Assembly (NCBI GenBank): GCA_913050205.1
Contig: CAJXAU010000064.1
Coordinates: forward strand, 1-7,716
DNA: 7,716 bases
Direction: 5' to 3'
Source of the DNA: an uncultured Verrucomicrobiota bacterium
GTDB lineage: Bacteria > Verrucomicrobiota > Verrucomicrobiia > Limisphaerales > UBA1096
Below are positions 1 through 6,391 of this stretch, one piece after another. Both the position numbers and the translations under genes were made by a program. A model generated the notes under the pieces. That model saw only the letters and a list, made by a program, of their open reading frames with translations, was not told the DNA's origin and ran no database searches. Numbering within the stretch: position 1 is the first letter of the stretch; each line of letters begins with the position of its first letter.

Positions 1-89
1 GAATTATTTACCTCAGGGATTTGACCAAACTGGGTGTTCCGTACCATTTTAGTGCCCAGCAGGGCATGAACCTGACGCAGAATGACTAA
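1..89 (+). CDS. C-terminal end of an unidentified protein (partial)
   Basis: An open frame runs from the window edge (first full codon at base 3) to a TAA at 87-89. It gives 28 residues that include LRDLTKLGVPYHF and end in NLTQND. The stop overlaps the start of the next gene by eight bases (ATGACTAA), the same geometry as the following gene junction, which supports it as a real gene end in the same operon. The fragment is too short to name. Because the next genes are PilM/GspL-like and PilO/GspM-like, a pilus or type II secretion component such as a GspK-like protein or a pseudopilin is possible, but this rests on gene order alone. Confidence 0.55.
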   Translation, partial: IIYLRDLTKLGVPYHFSAQQGMNLTQND

Positions 90-1782
90 CCCCACAACCA
101 ACACGAAGCGCGCTTGGCCAAGCGGCTTGGCCAAGCTGGGCACCCGAATCAAACGACGGGGAGAAGTCACAGCGCTGGATATCGACAAACGGATGCTCCG
201 CATCGTCCACGTAACATCAACGCGTGGTGTTGCCCAGGTTAAGCGCGTCGAACTCGTCCCGGTACCAAGCGAGGGTTTCGAACTGCAAAACGCCAAAAAA
301 GTCGGCGAGTGGATTCGAGAACAACTGAAGGCAATTCAGCTCTCACCCGGAACGGTCGTCATGGCCGTGCGACGCGGCGAAGCCGTCCTGAAAGAATTCC
401 AACTCCCCCCGCTCAAGGACATTGGCGAAATGGCCTCAATGGTCCGAATGCGGGCCAGCCGCGAACTCCCCTTCCCCGAGTCACAGGCATCGATTGATTT
501 TACTGTCACCAAGGCACCGACGAAGCAGGAGATTAAGGCTGCGAAAAAAGATTCCGGCTCCACTTCAGCACCCACTGACGCCAAGGCGGACGTGGTGGTC
601 TCTGCGATCAAGACCGAGACGCTCAATTACTACAAAACCGTAGCCGAGTCGGCCGGGTTTGCACTGGCCGGACTCGGCCTGCGCCCCATGGCCTCGTATC
701 GCGCCCTCAAGGCCTGCGTCCCTGAACTGGGCAGCGGCGCGGTCGCCCTTGCCTCAGTGCGTCGACACGAGGTGGACGTGGACATCCTCATCGACGGCAG
801 ACTCGTATTCAGCCGCGAACTCTCCGTCGATCTAAACCTCTCCGAGGACAGCCTTGAGTCGGAACGAAACGAGCGCCTCAACCATGCAACGAAGGAAATC
901 TTCCGTTGCCTCCACAGTTATGAAGGTTCGGGCGGTTATCAAAAATTGGATCAACTTTTTGTTGCCGGCGGTACAGGCCTCGAAGACGAACTATGCAACC
1001 AAATCCATTCCGGCTCAGAAATTAAATGCAGCCACATGCCCCTGCCCACGAGCGTTGGTTTGCCGGACGATAAAACAGAAGATGCCGCCCGCGCTTTGAC
1101 CTCGCTTGGATTGGCGCTTGGTTTTGTTGATGAACGCGGGCTCGCCGTTAACTTCCTCGCCCCAAAAAAACCGATCATTCGTCGAAACGAGGGACGCACG
1201 AAATGGTTGCTCGGCGTTTGCGTTTTGCTTGCTGCGGTGGTCATGTTGTTTTCATTTCGAAACCGTTATGAGTCGGAGGCCAAATCGAAATACGAAAATC
1301 TGGCTCCACTGTTGTCGAAATTGAAAAAGGCCGATACGCCCAACAAAATAGTCATTCGCACCGGCAAGGCCGTGTCTGATTGGACAGCAGACTCAAAGGA
1401 TTGGCTCGGGCACTTCGCTTTTCTCAGTTCAATTTTGCCACAGTGCGACAAGGTATACCTCACCTCACTAGGTACTCGTAGGACCGGGCAAAACGGCGTC
1501 CTATCGTTTCAACTTCAGGCAAAGGACAGCGATACCTTGCATGAGGTTGAAAAAACACTTCGTGATCTGGGTTATATCTTCAAATCAGTCCCGCACACAC
1601 CCGGCAACGACCGCCATGGCTACTCGTTCAGGGCCTCATTCGATCTCGTCATCCCCGACGAATTTAACCATGACATAAAAGCCAACCTTAAGACGAACTC
1701 CCCGCCGGCAAGAATCGAGGATGACATTCACGCCAATGGCCTCTCCTTAAATGGCGATAGAAAGGAACCTTCCCATGGGTAA
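82..1782 (+). CDS. pilM: PilM/GspL-like pilus assembly protein with fused PilN-like periplasmic domain
   Basis: Predicted inner-membrane assembly protein of a type IV pilus or type II secretion system, 566 residues. Residues 28-360 look like the cytoplasmic actin-fold (FtsA/PilM/GspL) domain. The N-terminal strand ALDIDKRMLRIV sits at 31-42, the PilM-type segment FQLPPLKD at 106-113 and the late phosphate-loop-like FVAGGTGLEDEL at 293-304. One hydrophobic helix (about 374-392, WLLGVCVLLAAVVMLF) follows the basic stretch PKKPIIRRNEGR. After it come a short coiled-coil-like segment (394-416) and a ferredoxin-like region (about 440-525), as in PilN or the GspL C-terminus. Typical PilM is about 350 residues and lacks a membrane helix, so this is a PilM-PilN fusion or a GspL equivalent. 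The start at 82 overlaps the upstream stop by eight bases and has no clear ribosome binding site. Codons 10-19 are built from two adjacent copies of the CGCTTGGCCAAGCG palindrome. The domain layout is well supported; whether it serves a pilus or secretion is not settled. Confidence 0.8.
   Translation: MTNPTTNTKRAWPSGLAKLGTRIKRRGEVTALDIDKRMLRIVHVTSTRGVAQVKRVELVPVPSEGFELQNAKKVGEWIREQLKAIQLSPGTVVMAVRRGEAVLKEFQLPPLKDIGEMASMVRMRASRELPFPESQASIDFTVTKAPTKQEIKAAKKDSGSTSAPTDAKADVVVSAIKTETLNYYKTVAESAGFALAGLGLRPMASYRALKACVPELGSGAVALASVRRHEVDVDILIDGRLVFSRELSVDLNLSEDSLESERNERLNHATKEIFRCLHSYEGSGGYQKLDQLFVAGGTGLEDELCNQIHSGSEIKCSHMPLPTSVGLPDDKTEDAARALTSLGLALGFVDERGLAVNFLAPKKPIIRRNEGRTKWLLGVCVLLAAVVMLFSFRNRYESEAKSKYENLAPLLSKLKKADTPNKIVIRTGKAVSDWTADSKDWLGHFAFLSSILPQCDKVYLTSLGTRRTGQNGVLSFQLQAKDSDTLHEVEKTLRDLGYIFKSVPHTPGNDRHGYSFRASFDLVIPDEFNHDIKANLKTNSPPARIEDDIHANGLSLNGDRKEPSHG
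111..137. repeat. Dispersed palindrome, paired copies (A and B)
   Basis: A perfect CGCTTGGCCAAGCG lies at 111-124, followed at once by a second exact inner 12-mer GCTTGGCCAAGC at 125-136, with centres 13 bases apart. Both fall in the first codons of the PilM-like gene but in different phases. Copy A is read GCT TGG CCA AGC (A-W-P-S) and copy B is read TTG GCC AAG (L-A-K). The encoded segment precedes the conserved domain, where protein constraint should be low. Confidence 0.9.
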
Positions 1783-2800
1783 ACCCGATCTCAAAAGCGT
1801 ACTGCTCGTCGTCATTGGGCTCTTGGCAGCCGTAATTTTTGTCACCAAGGCAATCGTCCCCTGGATGGTTGATCCCATTAAAAAATGGGAGCGTCAAACC
1901 GCGAAAAGTAAAAACGATATTAACAAACTTCAGAAAACCCAAAAAGTCGCAGACCAATATCGCAAGCGCTTGGCCAAGCTCAACACACAAGGTTTTGCCA
2001 GTACGCAGGCAGAGGCTTCCGCTGCAATGGGAGAACACATCACCGGGCTCATCCGCCAAAGCGGACTTTCCGAAACTGCCTTCTCGCGCCGCCCATTTGA
2101 ACCACGCGCCATCGTCAGGCGCGGCCCAAAACCGATTGGCTATACCGTCAACGGCCAGGGTTCGCTGAAAAAAGTCACTGACCTAATTTATCTTTTACAG
2201 AACGATCCGCACATTCACAGGGTTGAGAACATTTCCCTTTCACCTCTCAGCGGCGGCACCGACGTGCGGGTAAATTTCCAATTTCTCTCCCTTGTCATCG
2301 GGACGGGGTACGGAAAATTTACCGGCACGAATGCCCCACCGGTTTTCCCAACGTTAAACAACGAGGACAGGGTTCTTTATGCCGGCATCACCAAGCGGGC
2401 CTTGTTCTTGCCGTACCAAAAGCAACCTCCCCCACCTCCGCCGCCTCCTGCTAAACCGAAGGCAAACCCACCTTCCAAACCGCCTCCGCCCGGACCGGAA
2501 ACTTACAAGGTCGTCTCTCTCACGCAGTGGCAGGGGGAGCAGGAGGTCATGATTTACGACGCCAATAAAAACAAAACGAAGAGCTACAAACTCGGGGACG
2601 ATTTGGCAGGAGGGAAAATTATAATGATCGATTACCGGCAAATGCCCTACCCAAACAAATCGTCACTTTTATCTCATAGCCGCGTAATTCTTGCCATCGA
2701 GAACGATTTTTGGGCTATTGAACGCGGCAACACGCTGGCGGACATCCACAAGCTATCCGCTGAGCAATTGCCCGAGCGCTTGGCCAAGGGGCAGCTATGA
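1775..2800 (+). CDS. PilO/GspM-like protein with proline-rich linker and PilP/GspC-like C-terminal domain
   Basis: Probable bitopic inner-membrane protein that partners the preceding PilM/PilN-like protein. Using the ATG at 1775 gives 341 residues. That start is preferred over the ATG at 1751 because AAAGGAA lies just upstream and it repeats the eight-base stop overlap (ATGGGTAA) seen at the previous junction. A membrane helix covers about residues 8-27, followed by a charged helical, coiled-coil-like region (35-70). A PilO-like alpha/beta domain spans about 80-175. A proline-rich linker (218-241) contains eight prolines in a row. The C-terminal domain (243-325, starting YKVVSLTQWQGEQEVMIYD) is strand-rich and resembles PilP or the GspC homology region. 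Ordinary PilO is about 200 residues, so this looks like a PilO-PilP fusion. Palindrome copies encode RLAKL (65-69) and RLAKG (335-339). Assignment comes from architecture and gene order; sequence identity to named families is weak. Confidence 0.7.
   Translation: MGKPDLKSVLLVVIGLLAAVIFVTKAIVPWMVDPIKKWERQTAKSKNDINKLQKTQKVADQYRKRLAKLNTQGFASTQAEASAAMGEHITGLIRQSGLSETAFSRRPFEPRAIVRRGPKPIGYTVNGQGSLKKVTDLIYLLQNDPHIHRVENISLSPLSGGTDVRVNFQFLSLVIGTGYGKFTGTNAPPVFPTLNNEDRVLYAGITKRALFLPYQKQPPPPPPPPAKPKANPPSKPPPPGPETYKVVSLTQWQGEQEVMIYDANKNKTKSYKLGDDLAGGKIIMIDYRQMPYPNKSSLLSHSRVILAIENDFWAIERGNTLADIHKLSAEQLPERLAKGQL
1967..1980. repeat. Dispersed palindrome, copy C
   Basis: CGCTTGGCCAAGCT, an exact inner 12-mer palindrome (1968-1979) with one outer mismatch to the 14-base consensus. 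It is read as CGC TTG GCC AAG CTC (R-L-A-K-L) in the coiled-coil region of the PilO-like protein. An extra AAG lies just upstream of the element. Confidence 0.85.
2777..2790. repeat. Dispersed palindrome, copy D (one mismatch)
   Basis: CGCTTGGCCAAGGG, one mismatch to the consensus, leaving the 10-base palindrome CTTGGCCAAG (2779-2788). It encodes R-L-A-K-G seven residues from the C-terminus of the PilO/PilP-like protein and lies immediately before the start of the peptidase gene. Confidence 0.75.
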
Positions 2801-3927
2801 GTCAGGTCGTCAAGCTGCTGCGCGACCTGATCGCGTTGCCAAGCGTGAACAACGCCTTCCTCCCTCCAAACGATCCCCACGCCGGGGAGGAGTGCGTTGC
2901 TGAATACCTCACCGATCGTTCAACCCGTGCCGGTTTCGAAATCGAACGACAGCCAACAAACTGTGGACGCGATAACTTCATTGCAAGACTCTCTCCTGAT
3001 GGCCAACTAAAACACCGAATCATCCTCGCCCCTCACATGGACACAGTTGGCGGAAATCTCGACAAAATTTTCAAACCAACAAAAAAAGGGAATCGCCTTC
3101 ACGGTCGCGGCGCCTGCGACACAAAAGGGAGTGTCGCCACCATGTTTCACGCGATGGAACGCTTGGCCAAGCGCAAACAACGCCCGGCAAATACAGAGTT
3201 TATATTCATCGGATTCGTTGACGAAGAATGCAACCAAACCGGCTCACGCGCTTTCGCGAAATTAAAGCTGAAGGCAGACCTCGCATTGGTAGGCGAACCG
3301 ACTCAGTGCAAAGTGATCACAGCACACAAGGGTGATTATTGGCTCAGGCTATCCACCCGGGGCAAGGCAGCTCACGGGGCGCGCCCCGAATTAGGCCGCA
3401 ACGCGGTGCACCTCATGGCCAACTGCGTTGATGCCATCGAAACCGAATACGCCAAAAAACTTCGCAGAAAAACACATCCCCTTCTCGGACACCCGACTAT
3501 AAACACCGGCATGATCGGCGGCGGCTCCCAGCCCAATATTGTCCCCGATGCCTGTCAGGCCGACTTCGACCGGCGCACTCTCCCCGGAGAAACGCTCGCA
3601 ACCATTCGCCGTGAAATCAGTGAAGTCCTTACAAATCGCGGCCTAAAGGCGAGGCTGACAAACGTAAAAGGATTTGCCTGCCCCGCATTGGAGACAGACC
3701 CAAGCTTGCCACTGGTGCAGCAACTCATGCGTGCAGCCAGACAGTCATTACCGATGGGTGTGGACTATTACTGTGATGCGGCGAACATTGCGGCGGCGGG
3801 CACTCCTGCTGTCGTATGGGGGCCGGGCAATATTGCACAAGCCCACACCGCCGACGAATGGGTCTCCATCAATCAACTGGAACGCGGTGTCGACATTCTC
3901 ACCCGATTCCTTTTGTCGATGCCGTAA
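2797..3927 (+). CDS. M20 family zinc metallopeptidase (ArgE/DapE/ACY1-like deacylase)
   Basis: Predicted cytoplasmic two-metal amidohydrolase of 376 residues, normal for the family. M20 enzymes cleave N-acyl groups from amino acids or small peptides. The usual set is visible: PHMDTV (H80 metal ligand, D82 catalytic), CDTKG (D108 bridging ligand), VDEE (E143 general base, E144 ligand), VGEPT (E167 ligand) and AHTADEW (H350 ligand). The dimerisation-domain motif RGKAAHGARPELGRNA (188-203) includes H193, which in the family reaches into the partner's active site. The GGSQPNIVPD segment (242-251) is also typical. It overlaps the previous gene by ATGA (2797-2800), which implies translational coupling. 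A perfect palindrome copy encodes RLAKR (122-126), in what should be the surface loop after the second helix. Substrate cannot be read from sequence: acetylornithine deacetylase, succinyl-diaminopimelate desuccinylase or a general aminoacylase are all possible, and no arginine or lysine pathway genes are adjacent. Confidence 0.9.
   Translation: MSQVVKLLRDLIALPSVNNAFLPPNDPHAGEECVAEYLTDRSTRAGFEIERQPTNCGRDNFIARLSPDGQLKHRIILAPHMDTVGGNLDKIFKPTKKGNRLHGRGACDTKGSVATMFHAMERLAKRKQRPANTEFIFIGFVDEECNQTGSRAFAKLKLKADLALVGEPTQCKVITAHKGDYWLRLSTRGKAAHGARPELGRNAVHLMANCVDAIETEYAKKLRRKTHPLLGHPTINTGMIGGGSQPNIVPDACQADFDRRTLPGETLATIRREISEVLTNRGLKARLTNVKGFACPALETDPSLPLVQQLMRAARQSLPMGVDYYCDAANIAAAGTPAVVWGPGNIAQAHTADEWVSINQLERGVDILTRFLLSMP
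3160..3173. repeat. Dispersed palindrome, copy E (perfect)
   Basis: Perfect 14-base CGCTTGGCCAAGCG in the M20 peptidase gene, read CGC TTG GCC AAG CGC (R-L-A-K-R, residues 122-126). It sits between a helix and the next core strand, in a segment that varies in length and sequence within the family. Confidence 0.9.
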
Positions 3928-3948
3928 TTTCTCGGCACACTCTCCCGC

Positions 3949-5130
3949 ATGAGATTGGCCCTGTTGACGCATGAACCGTTCTATCCGCCATCCGGCGGAG
4001 GATCAGCTGAGGCCATTTTTCTCATCGAAGAGTTGGTCGCACGCGGTCATGAGGTTCATCTTTTCTGCCCAGTTTTTCCAGACTACGAAAAAAATGCCGA
4101 GCGATTCGGTATTCACATTCACCCGTTTAGTGGTTGGAAGATGGGACGTTATACAAAATTCCGCTCGCTGAAATATCTCGCATACCCAAGGTGTTTGCGG
4201 AATCTGGTTTTGAAGACCGCACGCGACATTCAATTCGATGCCCTCTTTTCACAGCACGCCATCTCTGCCGTAGCCGCCGGCAAACTCAGCTCCAAACTCA
4301 ACATCCCGGTGGTCATGAATTTTCTGGATTATCTGACCGGGTTCATGGAGTCGTGGCCGCGCTGGGTCATGCCCCGTTTAGTGCTGAATCAACTGATGCG
4401 ATTCGAACTCAATCTGCCAATCCGCTATGACGCCAACGCCGTCCTGACCGTATCCGATGAACTTGCAAAGCGAGTCATTAAAAACGGCTTCCCAGCGTCG
4501 CGCGTGCTGACAATCCACTACGGTTACGACGCAGCCTCTTTTCCTGTAGCCAAGTCCACTGCGGATTCACCACCCACGATCGTGATGCACGGCTCATTCG
4601 ACACGCATCATCTCGGCCCAATTGCCACACAGGCCATCTCGAGAATCGCCAAGGAAAGACCGGATGCGCATTTCCTTTTTATCGGAAAGGAAACGGATGC
4701 ATTGAAAAAATTGACCAAGAGGGTCCGGCAAACATCTCGATCAGCCAACATCCAATGTTCGGGGTTTGTGGATTACAAGCAGATCGCCAGTGGACTAGGC
4801 CAGGCGCACGTCGGTATCATCCCATACGAATCCTCTGTTGGCTCCCACTGCGCCTTCGTCGCAAAAATGGTCGAGTACACCGCTGTGGGACTCCCGGTCG
4901 TCAGCACCCCACTGTCGGGGGTGAAGTCGTACTTTGGCGGAGAACCATCCGTTCGCTTTTCCGAGTTTGATGGCGAACAATTCGCCAAAGACGTGCTTCA
5001 GGTGCTGAACGAGCCGCCACCTGAAGCCGAAACCAAGCGCTTGGCCAAGCGCGTTGCCACAGAGTTGGATTGGAAAATCGTTTGCCGCAATGCAGTGAAT
5101 CGTTTGGAAACCGTTATGAATGAGCGATAA
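3949..5130 (+). CDS. Glycosyltransferase family 4 (GT-B fold)
   Basis: Predicted retaining glycosyltransferase of 393 residues that transfers a sugar from an activated nucleotide donor onto a surface-glycan or lipid-linked acceptor at the cytoplasmic face. The N-terminal half begins MRLALLTHEPFYPPSGGGSA, the glycine-rich acceptor-domain loop of GT4 enzymes, then ELVARGHEVHLFCP (28-41). The interdomain VLTVSDELAKRVIKNGF (165-181) precedes the donor domain, which opens at VMHGSF (212-217). FLFIGK (242-247), the SGFVDYKQIA segment (271-280) and AKMVEYTAVGLPVVST (305-320) follow, the last with E309 at the nucleotide-sugar site. No membrane helix is evident. It lies 21 bases after the peptidase, with no strong ribosome binding site, and overlaps the flippase by 11 bases, so the pair probably works together in glycan synthesis and export. 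The palindrome encodes KRLAKRV (363-369) near the C-terminus. Sugar specificity is unknown. Confidence 0.88.
   Translation: MRLALLTHEPFYPPSGGGSAEAIFLIEELVARGHEVHLFCPVFPDYEKNAERFGIHIHPFSGWKMGRYTKFRSLKYLAYPRCLRNLVLKTARDIQFDALFSQHAISAVAAGKLSSKLNIPVVMNFLDYLTGFMESWPRWVMPRLVLNQLMRFELNLPIRYDANAVLTVSDELAKRVIKNGFPASRVLTIHYGYDAASFPVAKSTADSPPTIVMHGSFDTHHLGPIATQAISRIAKERPDAHFLFIGKETDALKKLTKRVRQTSRSANIQCSGFVDYKQIASGLGQAHVGIIPYESSVGSHCAFVAKMVEYTAVGLPVVSTPLSGVKSYFGGEPSVRFSEFDGEQFAKDVLQVLNEPPPEAETKRLAKRVATELDWKIVCRNAVNRLETVMNER
5033..5052. repeat. Dispersed palindrome, copy F (extended)
   Basis: The longest copy. CGCTTGGCCAAGCG (5038-5051) extends to a 16-base perfect palindrome at 5037-5052 and is preceded by an extra half-unit, CCAAGCG at 5033-5039, giving about one and a half 12-base units. 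It encodes K-R-L-A-K-R near the C-terminus of the glycosyltransferase, outside the conserved donor site. Confidence 0.9.
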
Positions 5131-6391
5131 TCGACAAACATTTTTCCGGCAGGGAAGCTGGATGCTGACCGCCACATTTCTTGGCGGCGTCCTGATGTTT
5201 GCCGTCCACTTTTTTGGAGGATGGATGAAAGAAGGCCAGTACGGCCTATTCAACGCCCTGCTGCAGGTTTTGAATCTCATGATGATTCCGGCGCTTGGAT
5301 TTCAGACAGTGTTTGCCCAAAGAACCGCGGCCGCATACACGGATGACGAACAGTCCAACTTGGCCGCCTCAATCCGGAAGATTTTCCTGATCTGTTTCAT
5401 CGGGTGGCTGGCGGCTGGTGGACTCGCCCTGACACTCGAGTCGCCAATTCTCAACGCTCTGAAGGTCGATGACCCACTGCCGATTTACCTAACTATCCTC
5501 GTCGGACTCCCTCAACTTTGCCTGCCCATGCTGCTGGGCATATTACAGGGACGCCAAATGTTCGGGTGGCTCGGTTGGACCGCCATCGCGAACGGCGCTG
5601 GCCGTTTTTTGGCAGTGGGCATTCTTGTTGCCGTTTTCTCCTGGCAGGCAGTGGGTGCAGTCGCTGGGGTTTTAATCGGACTGACCGTTTCCTGTCTTCT
5701 CGCAGGCTGGCACGGCCGCCAAGTTTGGGCAAAGAGCCTTGCATCCGGCGGTCAGTTTCATGTCAACGAATGGCTCAGACGAATTGTGCCGCTCACACTC
5801 GGTCTCGGCGCTAGCCAATTCATGTTTAGCGCCGATATGATCGCAGCCCGCAATATTCTGAGCGGGGACGACTCCGACCTCTACGGGGCAGCCGGCATGT
5901 TTGGGCGCGGCCTGGTGATTTTCACCGCACCCTTGGCGGCAGTGATGTTTCCAAAAATGGTAAAAGCGCTCGGCGATTCCAAGATGACCGTCCTCGGGCA
6001 GGCGATCAAGGGAACGGTTCTGCTCGGTCTCTTGTGCTGCGTTGGCTGCTCGCTCGCCGCATGGTTGCTCCCGGATCTTTCCGGAAAAATTGAAGCGCTG
6101 GCCACCAAACAAAAAGTAATCTCTGAGATTGGCGCGCTACTGCCCTTTTTTGTATGGGGCATGTTACCCTTGGCTCTGGCGAATGTTTATGTGGCCGCAC
6201 TGTTGGCCAAGGAGCAATACCGGGGCGTCCCCGCACTCGTGGCGGTCGCTGCAGTTTATGCTGCAGCCCTGCTCTGGCTTGCAACCAAACCAATACCGCC
6301 GGATCAACAAACCATCGTCCTCACACTGGGCGGTTTTAACGTGATTTACCTCGGTGTCGCCAATCGCCTGGCCAAGCGCTTGGCTTCCTAG
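5120..6391 (+). CDS. MOP-superfamily (Wzx-like) polysaccharide flippase
   Basis: Predicted integral inner-membrane protein of 423 residues with about twelve hydrophobic segments, near 13-32, 44-64, 88-107, 121-142, 155-175, 178-197, 221-238, 258-278, 293-317, 337-362, 371-388 and 397-415. It begins with a short polar tail and RQGSWMLTATFLGG, like polysaccharide biosynthesis (Wzx/RfbX) proteins. FTAPLAAVMFPKMVKALGD (268-286) matches the conserved loop after helix 8 in the MOP/MATE group. The likely role is to flip an undecaprenyl-linked glycan made with the adjacent glycosyltransferase. A related MOP member, such as the lipid II flippase MurJ, is less likely at this length. The start ATG overlaps the glycosyltransferase stop by 11 bases, with GGAAA nine bases upstream. 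The last residues, NRLAKRLAS, come from a compound palindrome copy. Its TAG stop shares CTAG with the stop of the opposing kinase gene. Confidence 0.85.
   Translation: MSDNRQTFFRQGSWMLTATFLGGVLMFAVHFFGGWMKEGQYGLFNALLQVLNLMMIPALGFQTVFAQRTAAAYTDDEQSNLAASIRKIFLICFIGWLAAGGLALTLESPILNALKVDDPLPIYLTILVGLPQLCLPMLLGILQGRQMFGWLGWTAIANGAGRFLAVGILVAVFSWQAVGAVAGVLIGLTVSCLLAGWHGRQVWAKSLASGGQFHVNEWLRRIVPLTLGLGASQFMFSADMIAARNILSGDDSDLYGAAGMFGRGLVIFTAPLAAVMFPKMVKALGDSKMTVLGQAIKGTVLLGLLCCVGCSLAAWLLPDLSGKIEALATKQKVISEIGALLPFFVWGMLPLALANVYVAALLAKEQYRGVPALVAVAAVYAAALLWLATKPIPPDQQTIVLTLGGFNVIYLGVANRLAKRLAS
6365..6384. repeat. Dispersed palindrome, copy H (compound, at gene end)
   Basis: CGCCTGGCCAAGCG (6365-6378, one mismatch) runs into a second half-unit, CGCTTGGC, which creates the shifted perfect palindrome GCCAAGCGCTTGGC (6371-6384). 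It encodes the last residues of the flippase, R-L-A-K-R-L-A, and ends a few bases before the shared CTAG stop. It could fold as a short hairpin between the convergent genes, but no T-run follows, so a terminator call is not supported. Confidence 0.75.

Noticed and set aside
3984..3999. Hairpin TCCGCC-ATCC-GGCGGA at the start of the glycosyltransferase gene
   Set aside because: It is produced by codons for the conserved YPPSGGGS acceptor loop; a regulatory role cannot be separated from the coding constraint.
4795..5280. Minus-strand open frame of 161 codons across the glycosyltransferase-flippase junction
   Set aside because: It is antisense to two well-supported genes, crosses their junction, and its translation has no domain-like pattern.
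5672..6112. Minus-strand open frame of 146 codons inside the flippase gene
   Set aside because: It is antisense to the hydrophobic coding sequence. Such opposing frames arise easily at this base composition, and the translation shows no motif.
6371..6384. Intrinsic terminator between the convergent genes
   Set aside because: The palindrome can pair for only about five bases around a four-base loop and is not followed by a run of T on either strand.
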